DNA from: Desulfobacter sp.
GTDB taxonomy: Bacteria; Desulfobacterota; Desulfobacteria; Desulfobacterales; Desulfobacteraceae
Assembly (NCBI GenBank): GCA_028768545.1
Contig: CP054838.1
Span: forward strand, 2,225,501 to 2,289,500
DNA: 64,000 nucleotides
Reading direction: 5' to 3'
The notes under the pieces were generated by a model. The model saw only the letters and a list, made by a program, of their open reading frames with translations. It had not been told where the DNA came from and did no database searches. Position numbers and translations under genes: made by a program. Positions 1 to 9,538 of the stretch are shown one piece after another; the first letter of the stretch is position 1, and each line of letters begins with the position of its first letter.

Positions 1-2
1 CC

Positions 3-554
3 GGGCTCAAGGTAAAGGCTGCGGGCATTGAATTATCCGAATATGTGATGCCGGGCCTTGGAGGCATTGACCTTTCCATTGAGCATGCCTTGGAAACCGC
101 GTCTGCATTGAATTCCATCAATCCTGAATTTATCAGAATCAGGACCTTGGCCGTGACGTCGGGGACCCGGCTTTTTGAGCAAGAAACTAAGGGGTTGTTT
201 GAAAAACCCAGTGACGTGATGGTGGCAAAGGAACTTCGGCTTTTTCTGGAAAGCCTGGACAATATTCAGTCCCAGATTAAAAGTGATCATATCCTCAATC
301 TTTTTGAGACCCTGAACGGGACATTGCCCCGGGACAAGGAAAAACTTGTCGGCATTATCGATTATTTTTTCGATCTGCCTGAAGAGCAGCGGATCATCTA
401 CCAGCTGGGCAGGCGCATGGGGTTTTTCACAGGCCCCCGGGACCTGGAAGACAGCCCTCATATGGAACAGGTCCGCCAGGTCTGCATCCACTATGGGGTG
501 ACCCTTGACAACGTGGACAAAATTATTGATGAATTAATGAACCGTTTTGTTTGA
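3..554 (+). CDS. Radical SAM protein, C-terminal part (5' end outside window)
   Basis: The reading frame is open from the first bases, so only the C-terminal ~183 residues are present. The residues YVMPGLGG, then a helical region with NPEFIRIRTLAVTSGT and a C-terminal stretch with QLGRRMGFFTGPRDL, match in my memory the C-terminal part of Elp3/HemN-like radical SAM proteins of anaerobes; the cysteine cluster would lie upstream. It overlaps the hemW start by 8 bp, so the two are probably co-transcribed and translationally coupled. Family assignment is by recognition only; the exact substrate is unknown. Confidence 0.6.
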   Translation, partial: GLKVKAAGIELSEYVMPGLGGIDLSIEHALETASALNSINPEFIRIRTLAVTSGTRLFEQETKGLFEKPSDVMVAKELRLFLESLDNIQSQIKSDHILNLFETLNGTLPRDKEKLVGIIDYFFDLPEEQRIIYQLGRRMGFFTGPRDLEDSPHMEQVRQVCIHYGVTLDNVDKIIDELMNRFV

Positions 555-1758
555 ACACCTCTATATCCACGTCCCGTTCTGCATTAAAAAATGCAGGTAT
601 TGTGATTTTTATTCCCAGACAAATCTCTCCTGGATTCCCGCCTATGTCTCAGCCCTTTGCCGGGAGATCAGCCTTGGGGCTGCGGCTGTTTTAAACGAAA
701 CTGCTGTTCCCAACCTGGTTGATCCGGGGTCTTTGGTGAAAACCATTTACTTTGGGGGGGGAACCCCGTCTGTTCTGCCGCTGGGCGCCCTTGAAACCAT
801 TTTAAAAACCCTTTATCGCTGCCATAGGATTGATCCCCATGCTGAAATCACCCTTGAGGCCAACCCCGGAACTTTGGACCCTGATTATTTAAAGGGACTT
901 AAAAGTCTGGGGATCAACCGTCTAAGCCTTGGTGTCCAGTCTTTTGACAATAAAAAGCTTGGGCTTTTGGGACGGATCCACATTGCCGCCCAGTCTGTTA
1001 ACGCCATTGAGGCTGCCAGGGCTGCCGGGTTTGACAATTTGGGTCTGGATCTGATCTTTGGGGTGCCCAAGGAGTCAAATTCTTTTTGGAAAAGGGAGAT
1101 GGATACCGCACTCGGGTTTTGTCCGGAGCATCTTTCCTGCTATATGCTGACCCTGGAAAAGGACACTCCCCTCTACATTTGGTATGAAAAGGGCCGGTTT
1201 ATCCCCATGGCCCCGGATGCCAGGGCGGATCTGTTTGCCTTTACCGATGTATATCTTGAAAATCATGGATTTTCGCACTATGAAATTTCCAATTTCGCAG
1301 GCAAGAAAAAAAACCGTTCCCAGCATAATTCCAGCTATTGGGACATGGTGCCGTACAAGGGATTTGGCCCCTCTGCCCATTCCTATGCTGTCCTGCCAGG
1401 ATCTGGAAAAAATTTACGCCACCAACGCTCCTGGAATTGTTCGGACCTGAACGCCTATGTGGATTGCCTTGCCCAAGACCGGCTGCCTGTGGATGATTAT
1501 GAAATCCTGGGCGTGGAAGAGCAGATGCTTGAAAGGATCATGGTCGGACTTCGGACTGACAAAGGGGTGGACATCAAAGGGTTTAACGGGGTGTCTGGTT
1601 CCTCTTTTCAGACGATGTTCAAGGACCTGGTTGAACAGCTTGAGTCCCAGAGGATGGGAAAGTATATCGGGCAAACGGATCGCTTTGGACTGACCCGGGC
1701 CGGCTGGGCCTGTTTGGACAGCATTGTGGAAGCGTTTGCCCGAAAAATAAAAATTTAA
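547..1758 (+). CDS. hemW: HemW-like radical SAM protein (heme chaperone)
   Basis: A 403-residue protein, normal for HemW. The [4Fe-4S]/SAM motif C-x3-C-x2-C lies at residues 12-19 (CIKKCRYC) and is followed by DFYS rather than the extra cysteine of true HemN, which points to HemW. The GGGTPS motif and LSLGVQSF near residue 155 are also typical. HemW binds heme and is thought to deliver it to membrane proteins; it is often annotated as coproporphyrinogen dehydrogenase, an activity it lacks in studied members. The start is a TTG overlapping the upstream gene by 8 bp; an in-frame TGA at 538 rules out a longer start. Confidence 0.88.
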   Translation: MFEHLYIHVPFCIKKCRYCDFYSQTNLSWIPAYVSALCREISLGAAAVLNETAVPNLVDPGSLVKTIYFGGGTPSVLPLGALETILKTLYRCHRIDPHAEITLEANPGTLDPDYLKGLKSLGINRLSLGVQSFDNKKLGLLGRIHIAAQSVNAIEAARAAGFDNLGLDLIFGVPKESNSFWKREMDTALGFCPEHLSCYMLTLEKDTPLYIWYEKGRFIPMAPDARADLFAFTDVYLENHGFSHYEISNFAGKKKNRSQHNSSYWDMVPYKGFGPSAHSYAVLPGSGKNLRHQRSWNCSDLNAYVDCLAQDRLPVDDYEILGVEEQMLERIMVGLRTDKGVDIKGFNGVSGSSFQTMFKDLVEQLESQRMGKYIGQTDRFGLTRAGWACLDSIVEAFARKIKI

Positions 1759-1979
1759 TATGGCCGGACAAGTCTCGAAATTGCCTGTCTGACGCAATTT
1801 TGCGACCCTTGGGCTTTCTTTTTGTTGTCTTTATTTTCCCTTAATTTATTTTAAGTGCCTGAAAACAGGTGTAGTTTATCTTTTTTTTTAGGATGGTACA
1901 AAGATTGCTGAATGTAATGCAATAGAGCCAAAGCAATAATGGCAAAACAAAGTTTGGAGTGACCTAAAAAGGAGGGGCT

Positions 1980-2456
1980 ATGAAGATTGCAGTAAGCGCC
2001 TATGGTGAGAAGTTAGATTCCAAGATCAATCCCCGGTTTGGCCGGTGCGATTATCTTTTGATTGTGGATACTGAAAATGACTCTGTTGAGGCATTTTCCA
2101 ATGAAAATATAAACAGAAGCGGTGGTGCCGGGATCCAGTCTGCCGGTTTTGTCATTGACAAAGGGATAGAGGCCGTGCTGACCGGAGACTGCGGCCCCAA
2201 AGCCATGGGGGTGTTTAATTCATCCAATATTGCCGTGTACACAGGACAGACAGGCACGGTAAAAGAGGCGGTTGAACGGTTTAAACAAGGAAGAATGACC
2301 GCCACAACCACAGCCACGGCCCCGGAAAAAGCCGGGATGGGCTCTTCATCAGGCGTTTCGGACCAAAACAGCCAGGCCGGCCCGGGAATGACGGGCGGGC
2401 GCGGCATGGGCGGCGGCGGTGGTCAGGGCATGGGCGGCGGCCAGCGAAGACGATAA
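1980..2456 (+). CDS. NifX/NafY-like dinitrogenase iron-molybdenum cofactor family protein
   Basis: A 158-residue protein with a strong ribosome binding site (AAGGAGG, spacing 6). It starts MKIAVSAYGEKLDSKINPRF, the canonical opening of the dinitrogenase Fe-Mo cofactor binding fold (NifX, NafY, NifB C-terminus). Residues 1-105 form that fold; residues ~115-158 are a Gly/Met/Gln-rich tail with repeated GMGGG ending in RRR. Such stand-alone proteins are common in sulfate reducers and other anaerobes, often outside nif clusters, where the role is unclear (metal-cluster binding or scaffold). No nif genes are in the window. The CGGC gene starts 59 bp downstream on the same strand. Confidence 0.85.
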   Translation: MKIAVSAYGEKLDSKINPRFGRCDYLLIVDTENDSVEAFSNENINRSGGAGIQSAGFVIDKGIEAVLTGDCGPKAMGVFNSSNIAVYTGQTGTVKEAVERFKQGRMTATTTATAPEKAGMGSSSGVSDQNSQAGPGMTGGRGMGGGGGQGMGGGQRRR

Positions 2457-2515
2457 TACATAATGCAGATTTTTTCCAATATTGGAGGTGCCCTTTGGGT
2501 TCAGGAGTAAAACTT

Positions 2516-2902
2516 ATGACAAAAGTGGCAATCATCAGATGTGAAAAAAATGAGAACAGATGTCCGTTGACCGGTTGTTTTAAAACCATGGTTGAAACCA
2601 CCCAGGGATTTTCCATGTATGATTCTTGCGTCCCTGCCGGTGTGTTTACCTGTCGATGCCCGGGAGATAACGCTGTGGACAATGCAAAGATTTTAAAGGC
2701 CAAGGGTGCCCAAGCCATCCATTTTTGCACCTGCGGTTTTGCCAAGAAAACTGAAAACGGGTGGGATAAATCCCAGGGCGGATTTTGCGATCACCTGGAA
2801 ACCATTGCCGAAAAAGTTGCCAAGGAGACCGGGCTGCCCATTGTTCTGGGTACGGCCCATCTTCCTGAGGGGTACTCTCCCAAAGTGATCGACCATAAGT
2901 GA
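2516..2902 (+). CDS. CGGC domain protein (putative metal-binding)
   Basis: A 128-residue protein. ATG 2516 is preferred over the upstream TTG 2495 because AGGAG lies 8 bases before it. The cysteines are arranged as in the CGGC family: RCEKNENRCP near the N terminus, TCRCPGD in the middle, and HFCTCGF near residue 75. The family is predicted to bind a metal or cluster; no reaction is established. It follows the NifX-like gene on the same strand and may share its transcript; both are small cysteine or metal-related proteins of anaerobes. A bidirectional terminator follows. Confidence 0.78.
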   Translation: MTKVAIIRCEKNENRCPLTGCFKTMVETTQGFSMYDSCVPAGVFTCRCPGDNAVDNAKILKAKGAQAIHFCTCGFAKKTENGWDKSQGGFCDHLETIAEKVAKETGLPIVLGTAHLPEGYSPKVIDHK

Positions 2903-2915
2903 TCAAAGGGAGGGG

Positions 2916-2960
2916 AAAGAACAGGGGCCGGCCATGGGTTTTGCCTGCCCCTGTTCTTTT
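2916..2960. terminator. Bidirectional intrinsic terminator
   Basis: Perfect 12-bp arms AAAGAACAGGGG (2916-2927) and CCCCTGTTCTTT (2948-2959), flanked by A on the left and T on the right, sit between the convergent CGGC gene and selB. The symmetry suits termination from both sides. Confidence 0.85.
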
Positions 2961-2973
2961 AATCTAAAACCGG

Positions 2974-4890
2974 CTAAATCTGTCGTCTCAACTGCCTGTG
3001 GTCTTCCACCCGTATGGTCAGGCGGATGGCGTCAAAATATTCGATCAAAGGGATGACAAATTTTCTGGATATACCTGTCATCTCCTTGAACTGGGGCGTG
3101 GTTATGGTTTCATTGGCCCTGAGAAATTCAATAAGCTGGGTTTCAAGGGCCAAAATAGCCTTGGCATCAAAGAAAAGATCATCCTTTGTTTTGACCACCT
3201 CTTTTTCATCAATGAGCATCTGTAACACATCTTTGGCTGTTTTTTGATCCAGGTCAAGGTCCTGGCAGATGGTCCTGAAAAAGGGCGGAGTCAGCCCTGA
3301 TTTTTTATAAATGCCCATGATTTTTTCCTTGACCTCATGCTGGTCCACCTGAAGGGCCACTTTAAAACCGGCCAGCTTGATCAGGTTTTTATCCTGGCTG
3401 ATGGCCTTGTCCTTTTCCAGCCGGTTGAACAGGATGTTGAAAAAGCGCGGATCATCCACATACTGGAATTTTGATTTGAGTTCCTGGGTGGGCATCCCTT
3501 CTTTAAGGGGGTTGGCGTCGTGGTAATCCTTTAACTTTTCAAGGGTTTGTGACTTGAAATGGTCAAAGGTTTGCCCGTGAACGTAGACCTGCCTGTCCTT
3601 GTCCGTCTGGATGATTTCCTGTTTGGCCAGCATTTTTTGCAGGCAGGCCCCAAGTTTTTTATCCGGGATATTGGTCATGACCCTCAGTTCGGTCAGGGAG
3701 AGCCCTGCAAATCCTTTGAGGGAAAGGAAAAATGAGATGGTTTTTTCATTTTCATCCAGGAGAAGCTCATTGAGTCCCTGGACAACGGCCGTATCCTTGA
3801 GCTTATGTTTCTGGGAGGCCGGGTTGAGAATCGTGCCGCCTCCGATTGTCTTTACCGGAGAATAACTTCTGATCACGTAACGGTCATCTTTGATACAGCA
3901 GACCGGGGCTTCCAGCCGGAACTGAACCACGGCCTTGTCTCCGGGCAATAGCTCATCCCTGTCCAAAAGCACCATATATCCTAAAATTTCACTGGTCCCG
4001 GAATGAAACCGGACCCGGGTTCTGGCTTTGGCCGGTTTGGGATTGGAGCCCAGGTATTGGAAATCCGCATCCACCATATAGCTTTCGATCAGGGTGTCCG
4101 GGGTGGAAAGCACATCCCCCCGGAGTACGGATTCCTTGTCCAGACCCTGGAAGTTGATGGCGGTCCGGGTTCCGGCCGCAGCTGTTTGAACCCCACTTGA
4201 ATGGACCTGGATGCCCCTGACCTTGGAGGTGATCCGCTTGGGATAGACCATGATGTCATCCCCTAAATTGATATGTCCCGAGATCAGGGTGCCTGTGATC
4301 ACCGTGCCAAATCCCTTCATGGAAAAGACCCGGTCCACGGGAAGGCGGAAAATGGACGAGTATTTGCGCTGGGGCAAATGGTCGCAAATATCTTCTAGTG
4401 TCCGGGTAAAGTCCTCAAGCCCCTGGCCTGTGGCAGAGGAAACAGGGATAATGGGTTTGCCTTCTAAAAAGGTTTCCTGGACAAATTCGTTGATATCATC
4501 CATGGCCAGTTCCATGAGGTCCTCATCCACAAGATCAGTCTTGGTCAGGGCGATCATTCCGTCACGGATTCCCATGAGATTGCAGATTTCCATATGCTCC
4601 CGGGTCTGGGGCATCACCCCTTCATCTGCAGCAATCACCATGACCACCACATCAATGCCGGAAGATCCTGCCACCATGTTTTTTACAAATTTTTCATGGC
4701 CGGGCATATCCACAATGCCGATGTGCTGGCCATTGGGAAGATCAAGGGAGGCAAACCCGAGCTCTATGGTGATTCCCCTTTCCTTTTCCTCTTTGAGGCG
4801 GTCTGTTTCAATGCCGGTAAGGGCCTTGACCAGGCTGGTCTTTCCATGATCAATATGCCCTGCAGTCCCTAAAATTATATTTTCCACCAC
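2974..4890 (-). CDS. selB: Selenocysteine-specific translation elongation factor SelB
   Basis: A 638-residue GTPase of normal SelB length. It carries the P-loop [12 protein letters not shown] (residues 8-19), the G2/G3 motifs [11 protein letters not shown] and DMPGHE, and the G4 motif TKTD. EF-Tu-like domains follow, and the C-terminal ~250 residues form the winged-helix repeats that bind the SECIS hairpin of selenoprotein mRNAs. It delivers Sec-tRNA to UGA on the ribosome, so the organism very likely makes selenoproteins; selA, selC and selD are not in this window. The start is GTG 4890, nine bases after a small membrane-protein gene. It ends in TAG with a second in-frame stop five codons later. 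Confidence 0.96.
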   Translation of the reverse strand: MVENIILGTAGHIDHGKTSLVKALTGIETDRLKEEKERGITIELGFASLDLPNGQHIGIVDMPGHEKFVKNMVAGSSGIDVVVMVIAADEGVMPQTREHMEICNLMGIRDGMIALTKTDLVDEDLMELAMDDINEFVQETFLEGKPIIPVSSATGQGLEDFTRTLEDICDHLPQRKYSSIFRLPVDRVFSMKGFGTVITGTLISGHINLGDDIMVYPKRITSKVRGIQVHSSGVQTAAAGTRTAINFQGLDKESVLRGDVLSTPDTLIESYMVDADFQYLGSNPKPAKARTRVRFHSGTSEILGYMVLLDRDELLPGDKAVVQFRLEAPVCCIKDDRYVIRSYSPVKTIGGGTILNPASQKHKLKDTAVVQGLNELLLDENEKTISFFLSLKGFAGLSLTELRVMTNIPDKKLGACLQKMLAKQEIIQTDKDRQVYVHGQTFDHFKSQTLEKLKDYHDANPLKEGMPTQELKSKFQYVDDPRFFNILFNRLEKDKAISQDKNLIKLAGFKVALQVDQHEVKEKIMGIYKKSGLTPPFFRTICQDLDLDQKTAKDVLQMLIDEKEVVKTKDDLFFDAKAILALETQLIEFLRANETITTPQFKEMTGISRKFVIPLIEYFDAIRLTIRVEDHRQLRRQI

Positions 4891-4899
4891 AGTTTTCCG

Positions 4900-5073
4900 T
4901 TATTCTTTTTTTGATTTATTGATAAAGCCCATCCCATATGCCAGGGCCACCAGGATGATACCGGTGCCGATCCCGTGATAAATTCCCCATTCCGGCCGGA
5001 ACAGCCGGATTAAAATAATGCCGAAAGCCAGGCCCAGCATCAGGCGCACCGTGAAAATAGTCAATGCATTCAT
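4900..5073 (-). CDS. Small two-helix membrane protein upstream of selB
   Basis: A 57-residue ORF starting ATG 5073. It opens MNALTIFTVRLMLGLAFGII and has two hydrophobic stretches (residues ~3-22 and ~35-50) separated by a basic loop RLFRPEW, with a lysine-rich C terminus INKSKKE, so it is probably an inner-membrane hairpin protein. The stop lies 9 bases before selB, suggesting co-transcription. I do not recognise a family; the link to selenium may be purely positional. Confidence 0.6.
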   Translation of the reverse strand: MNALTIFTVRLMLGLAFGIILIRLFRPEWGIYHGIGTGIILVALAYGMGFINKSKKE

Positions 5074-5232
5074 ATACAATTGTCCTTAAAATTATACGTC
5101 TCTTTATCCCATGGATAATAGTCAAACACAGGTGCCAGGTCAATCTTAAATATATTGGAACTTTGGGTAAAAAAAATCAGAAAAAGGTTGAAAAAGGGGG
5201 TGGGTTCTGATAGTTAGGGAGAGTTTTGTTGC

Positions 5233-5309
5233 GGTGGGTGTAGCTCAGTCGGTAGAGCACTAGGTTGTGGCCCTGGTTGTCGCCGGTTCAATCCCGGTCA
5301 CTCACCCCA
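5233..5309 (+). tRNA. tRNA-His (anticodon GTG)
   Basis: The acceptor stem 5234-5240/5299-5305 has seven pairs (one G-U). A normal D arm follows, then anticodon stem 5260-5264/5272-5276 with loop TTGTGGC and anticodon GTG at 5267-5269, and a T arm with TTCAATC. The extra G(-1) at 5233 opposite discriminator C5306 is the histidine identity element. CCA is encoded (5307-5309). Confidence 0.97.
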
Positions 5310-5322
5310 TACAATACTAATG

Positions 5323-5349
5323 AAAGCAGCTAATTAGCTGCTTTTTTTG
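5323..5349 (+). terminator. Intrinsic terminator after tRNA-His
   Basis: Arms AAGCAGCT/AGCTGCTT around an AATT loop, followed by seven T residues. Confidence 0.9.
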
Positions 5350-5727
5350 TTTTCAGCCCCCTTGGCTGAAAATCGGCCATTTCCCGGCCAACGTTTTTTG
5401 AACCGCCTCAGCCCCCTGAACCGCCCGATCTTGATCATAAGGTATATACCGTTTAAATGTATCCCATGCCTGGCCGAATGATGCTCTCTTTGGCTCCTAA
5501 TATGCTTTTTGCTATCCTTAACCTTGCGATTCTTAGTTTTGGGTCCATGCCCGTGATTAGGGATTGGATTGCGGGTGGTTTATTCTTTGAGCCTAAGCTT
5601 GTCCGGAACTGGCGCTGGGCAAGATCCTTCCTGGAATTGATCGTCATGATATTGTGGGAAAAGAATAAGCCAAAAACCCAGCGGCTACATCGTTGGGTGG
5701 CTACGTATAAACACAGGAGAAACTAAA
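5350..5727. other. 378-bp stretch with no assignable gene
   Basis: Open frames exist on both strands (an 89-codon frame 5457-5726 on plus, a 64-codon frame 5453-5647 on minus), but neither resembles a family I know. A third minus-strand frame (reading AWDTFKRYIPYDQD near 5440-5480) also looks protein-like but is broken by stops. The region directly follows a tRNA gene, a common integration site, so it may be the remnant of an older element. A good ribosome binding site (CAGGAG) near 5715 belongs to the permease gene at 5728. Confidence 0.4.
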
Positions 5728-5967
5728 ATGAAATTTAAGTCACCCCCGATTAGGGCAATAAAAAGAAAACCGGGTGTGGCATTGGTGCTGAACCTATTCA
5801 TGGGGAGTGCCGGGGTAGTTCTCTGGTGGCTTCTTTACAAACAATTGCCCGGGCTGTCAAAATGGCTGACATATGATCTGCTGCCGATCCAGCAAGGCTC
5901 CCACCTGGGGGATTCCATAGAATTTTTCCTTTATGACACCCCTAAGGTCATGATGCTGCTCTTTTTA
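5728..5967 (+). pseudogene. YraQ/PF03773-type permease, N-terminal fragment
   Basis: Start ATG 5728 has CAGGAG 7-12 bases upstream. The fragment encodes a basic N terminus, one membrane segment (LFMGSAGVVLWWLLYKQL) and the start of a second (KVMMLLFL), where tandem IS256 elements are inserted. Joining across the insertion (CTG CTC TTT TTG GTT) restores the frame MMLLFLVVFGVGGIIRSFF with the distal fragment at 8845. The intact gene would be a ~320-residue permease of the DUF318/ArsP-like family, typically linked to thioredoxins and metal or metalloid efflux in anaerobes. Confidence 0.75.
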
Positions 5968-7392
5968 GAGGGCGTTCAAAATTCTGTGTCAGTTGAATGA
6001 AAGCTGATATACTCAGCTAAATAAGGAGAACTGACATGACCGAAGAAAACACCGAATTTGATTTTCAAAAAGCCCTTAAAGGCATCCAGGAAGGTAAACC
6101 CTTCACAGGTAAGGGCGGCGTCCTTACATCATTAATCAAAAATCTTGCTGAAGCTGCTCTTGAAGGAGAGTTGGAGTCCCATCTCGGGCAGGAAGTTTCT
6201 GCCAACCGCCGTAATGGAAAAAGCAAAAAGACCATTAAATCCCTGGATGGTAAATTTGAGCTGGAAACCCCGCGTGACAGGGCCGGAACCTTCTCTCCAC
6301 AGATCGTCAAAAAACATCAGACAACGCTCAGCGATGAAATTGAAAGAAAGATAATAGCCCTTTACGGCCTGGGCATGAGCTATAATGATATGGCTTCCCA
6401 TTTACAGGAAATCTATGGACTTGAGATTTCAAATGCCACTCTGAGCACCATTACCGATAAAATCATCCATACCGTCAAAGAATGGCAGGCCAGGCCGTTG
6501 GAAAATGTGTACCCAATCGTATGGCTTGATGCCATACATTATAAAGTACGAGAAAACGGAAAGGTCGGCAGCAAAGCCGTTTACACAATTCTTGGGGTGA
6601 ATATCGAGGGCCGCAAAGAGGTTCTTGGGCTGTACATATCCGAGAATGAGGGTGCGAACTTCTGGCTGCAGGTGTTAACAGACCTTTCAAACCGAGGGGT
6701 AAAATATATCCTGATTGCCTGTGTTGATGGTCTAAAAGGTTTTCCCGAGGCCATTGAGACCATATTCCCGGACACAGAAGTTCAACTCTGCGTAGTCCAC
6801 CAGATCCGAAATTCATTGAAATACGTTGGTTTCAAAAATAAAAAGGAATTTATGGCAGATCTAAAACGTGTTTATAAAGCGGTCAATAAGGATCTGGCCG
6901 AAGAAGAACTGGATATCTTGGAAAATAAATGGAATGACAAATACCCGATTGTGATAAAATCCTGGCGGAACAACTGAGAACGCCTCAGTCATTTCTTTAA
7001 ATATCCAGAAGAGATTCGACGGATAATATACACCACAAATACCATTGAGGCTGTGCATCGACAGTTTCGAAAACTGACCAAAACAAAGGGATCATTCCCG
7101 AACCAGGACAGCCTGTTAAAGCTGCTTTACATGGGGATCCAGAACGCCAGTAAAAAATGGACAATGCCGATTCAAAATTGGTCACTGACAATTTCCCAGT
7201 TGGCAATTTTCTTTGAAGGCCGGCTGGATAAAGAGCTGGGAATTTGATAGGGATTTATTTACAGATGGAAAAGATGGTTCCAGGAACTCCACTCCAGCAA
7301 AAGTCAACTCCTCCGACGTGGCTGATTGAAGGCCCATTCTCGGACCTGACTTTTACTTCCGCTGGCGCTGAGGCAGATCCGGGAACCGAAAC
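5968..7392 (+). mobile_element. IS256-family element, copy A (right end missing)
   Basis: The left end GAGGGCGTTCAAAATTCTGT matches copies B and C. The element ends at 7392, exactly 27 bp short of the full 1452-bp copies, so it lacks the right inverted repeat. Copy B begins at the next base. Its transposase has a nonsense codon. TCTTTTT occurs at 5960-5966 and again at 8844-8850 after copy B, consistent with an ~8-bp target duplication around the A+B block with one changed base. Confidence 0.9.
6036..7247 (+). pseudogene. IS256-family transposase, copy A, nonsense mutation
   Basis: Same 403-codon frame as copies B and C, but the tryptophan codon in NNWERLSH is TGA at 6975-6977, giving a 313-residue product that lacks the catalytic glutamate region (TTNTIEA). 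It also carries an aspartate-to-tyrosine change at the VKDILIA position (reads VKYILIA) and serine-to-phenylalanine in KYVGSKN. With no right inverted repeat, this copy is dead in cis. Confidence 0.92.
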
Positions 7393-8844
7393 GAGGGCGT
7401 TCAAAATTCTGTGTCAGTTGAATGAAAGCTGATATACTCAGCTAAATAAGGAGAACTGACATGACCGAAGAAAACACCGAATTTGATTTTCAAAAAGCCC
7501 TTAAAGGCATCCAGGAAGGTAAACCCTTCACAGGTAAGGGCGGCGTCCTTACATCATTAATCAAAAATCTTGCTGAAGCTGCTCTTGAAGGAGAGTTGGA
7601 GTCCCATCTCGGGCAGGAAGTTTCTGCCAACCGCCGTAATGGAAAAAGCAAAAAGACCATTAAATCCCTGGATGGTAAATTTGAGCTAAAAACCCCGCGT
7701 GACAGGGCCGGAACCTTCTCTCCACAGATCGTCAAAAAACATCAGACAACGCTCAGCGATGAAATTGAAAGAAAGATAATAGCCCTTTACGGCCTGGGCA
7801 TGAGTTATAATGATATGGCTTCCCATTTACAGGAAATCTATGGACTTGAGATTTCAAATGCCACTCTGAGCACCATTACCGATAAAATCATCCATACCGT
7901 CAAAGAATGGCAGGCCAGGCCGTTGGAAAATGTGTACCCAATCGTATGGCTTGATGCCATACATTATAAAGTACGAGAAAACGGAAAGGTCGGCAGCAAG
8001 GCCGTTTACACAATTCTTGGGGTGAATATCGAGGGCCGCAAAGAGGTTCTTGGGCTGTACATATCCGAGAATGAGGGTGCGAACTTCTGGCTGCAGGTGT
8101 TAACAGACCTTTCAAACCGAGGGGTAAAAGATATCCTGATTGCCTGTGTTGATGGTCTAAAAGGTTTTCCCGAGGCCATTGAGACCATATTCCCGGACAC
8201 AGAAGTTCAACTCTGCGTAGTCCACCAGATCCGAAATTCATTGAAATACGTTGGTTCCAAAAATAAAAAGGAATTTATGGCAGATCTAAAACGTGTTTAT
8301 AAAGCGGTCAATAAGGATCTGGCCGAAGAAGAACTGGATATCTTGGAAAATAAATGGAATGACAAATACCCGATTGTGATAAAATCCTGGCGGAACAACT
8401 GGGAACGCCTCAGTCATTTCTTTAAATATCCAGAAGAGATTCGACGGATAATATACACCACAAATACCATTGAGGCTGTGCATCGACAGTTTCGAAAACT
8501 GACCAAAACAAAGGGATCATTCCCGAACCAGGACAGCCTGTTAAAGCTGCTTTACATGGGGATCCAGAACGCCAGTAAAAAATGGACAATACCGATTCAA
8601 AATTGGTCACTGACAATTTCCCAGTTGGCAATTTTCTTTGAAGGCCGGCTGGATAAAGAGCTGGGAATTTGATAGGGATTTATTTACAGATGGAAAAGAT
8701 GGTTCCAGGAACTCCACTCCAGCAAAAGTCAACTCCTCCGACGTGGCTGATTGAAGGCTCATTCTCGGACCTGACTTTTACTTCCGCTGGCGCTGAGGCA
8801 GATCCGGGAACCGAAACCGTGACACAGAATTCTGAACATTCCCT
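7393..8844 (+). mobile_element. IS256-family element, copy B (complete)
   Basis: A complete 1452-bp element. The left end AGGGCGTTCAAAATTCTGTG and the right end, whose reverse complement reads AGGGAATGTTCAGAATTCTG, form an imperfect inverted repeat of about 25 bp. It directly abuts truncated copy A in head-to-tail order. The right junction returns to permease sequence. Confidence 0.93.
7461..8672 (+). CDS. IS256-family transposase, copy B
   Basis: A 403-residue Mutator-type DDE transposase. Catalytic residues are recognisable as D in VWLDAIHYK, D in CVDGLKGFPEAI and E in [12 protein letters not shown]. The start ATG 7461 follows AAGGAGAACTGAC. It differs from copy C at a few residues only, for example TIPIQ against TMPIQ. 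It is intact and presumably active. Confidence 0.95.
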   Translation: MTEENTEFDFQKALKGIQEGKPFTGKGGVLTSLIKNLAEAALEGELESHLGQEVSANRRNGKSKKTIKSLDGKFELKTPRDRAGTFSPQIVKKHQTTLSDEIERKIIALYGLGMSYNDMASHLQEIYGLEISNATLSTITDKIIHTVKEWQARPLENVYPIVWLDAIHYKVRENGKVGSKAVYTILGVNIEGRKEVLGLYISENEGANFWLQVLTDLSNRGVKDILIACVDGLKGFPEAIETIFPDTEVQLCVVHQIRNSLKYVGSKNKKEFMADLKRVYKAVNKDLAEEELDILENKWNDKYPIVIKSWRNNWERLSHFFKYPEEIRRIIYTTNTIEAVHRQFRKLTKTKGSFPNQDSLLKLLYMGIQNASKKWTIPIQNWSLTISQLAIFFEGRLDKELGI

Positions 8845-9504
8845 CTTTTTGGTTGTTTTTGGGGTCGGCGGAATTATCCGAAGCTTTTTTACACCTGAAA
8901 AACCCGGGCTTTTTTGTCCGGCAAGAGTGAATTGGCCGGCAATGTCCTGGCGGCTCTGCTCGGCATTGTCACCCCTTTTTGTTCCTGTTCCGCCGTGCCG
9001 CTTTTTATCGGGTTTGTAACGGCAGGGGTGCCTTTGGGCGTGACCTTTTCCTTTCTCATTGCCGCCCCCATGGTCAATGAAATTGCCCTGGGTCTTTTAT
9101 ATGGGCTGCTCGGCTGGGATGCGGTAAAAGAGATTATCGGCCGGGTCTGGATCTATGTCCTTTTGGGGATCGGGGTGGGTGAGGGGATTCACGGCTTTGT
9201 CCCTGAAGGCGTTATGGCCTCCATCATGGGCAAGGGATCCTGGTGGTCGGTTCCCTTATCTGTTCTCATCGGTGTGCCCATGTATTCCAATGCCGCAGGC
9301 GTGATTCCCGTTGTCGAAGCCCTTTTGGGAAAAGGCGCAGCCCTGGGCTCTGTTCTGGCTTTTATGATGAGTGTTATTGCGCTGTCTTTGCCTGAGATGG
9401 TGATATTAAGAAAAGTGTTAAAACCCCGCTTGATTGCCGTATTTGTAGTTGTTGTGGCCTGCGGGATTCTCTTTGCCGGCTATTTGTTTAACCTGATTTT
9501 ATAA
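8845..9504 (+). pseudogene. YraQ/PF03773-type permease, C-terminal fragment
   Basis: It continues the protein broken at 5967. VVFGVGGIIRSFFTPEK reads in one frame. A 1-base indel in the run-rich stretch between about 8885 and 8914 then shifts into the frame with SGKSELAGNVLAALLG and the family hallmark TPFCSCSAVPLFIGF. About six membrane helices follow, ending LFNLIL. Dropping one A (reading GAA AA-, ACC CGG GCT) would heal the shift. The CSC motif is typical of thioredoxin-linked members. The gene carries two lesions, the IS insertion and the frameshift. Confidence 0.8.
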
Positions 9505-9538
9505 TTAAGAATGTATTGAATTAAAGGAGATAAAAAAA

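Noticed and set aside
1759..1979. Hairpin AAATTGC/GCAATTT after hemW as a terminator or riboswitch
   Set aside because: No T tract and no conserved leader pattern I could recognise.
4916..5143. 75-residue minus-strand ORF over the selB leader
   Set aside because: It is in the wrong frame; the hydrophobic 57-residue ORF at 4900-5073 has the better composition and position.
6975..6977. TGA in the IS256 copy A transposase as recoded
   Set aside because: Copies B and C have TGG (Trp) here; copy A also lacks its right end.
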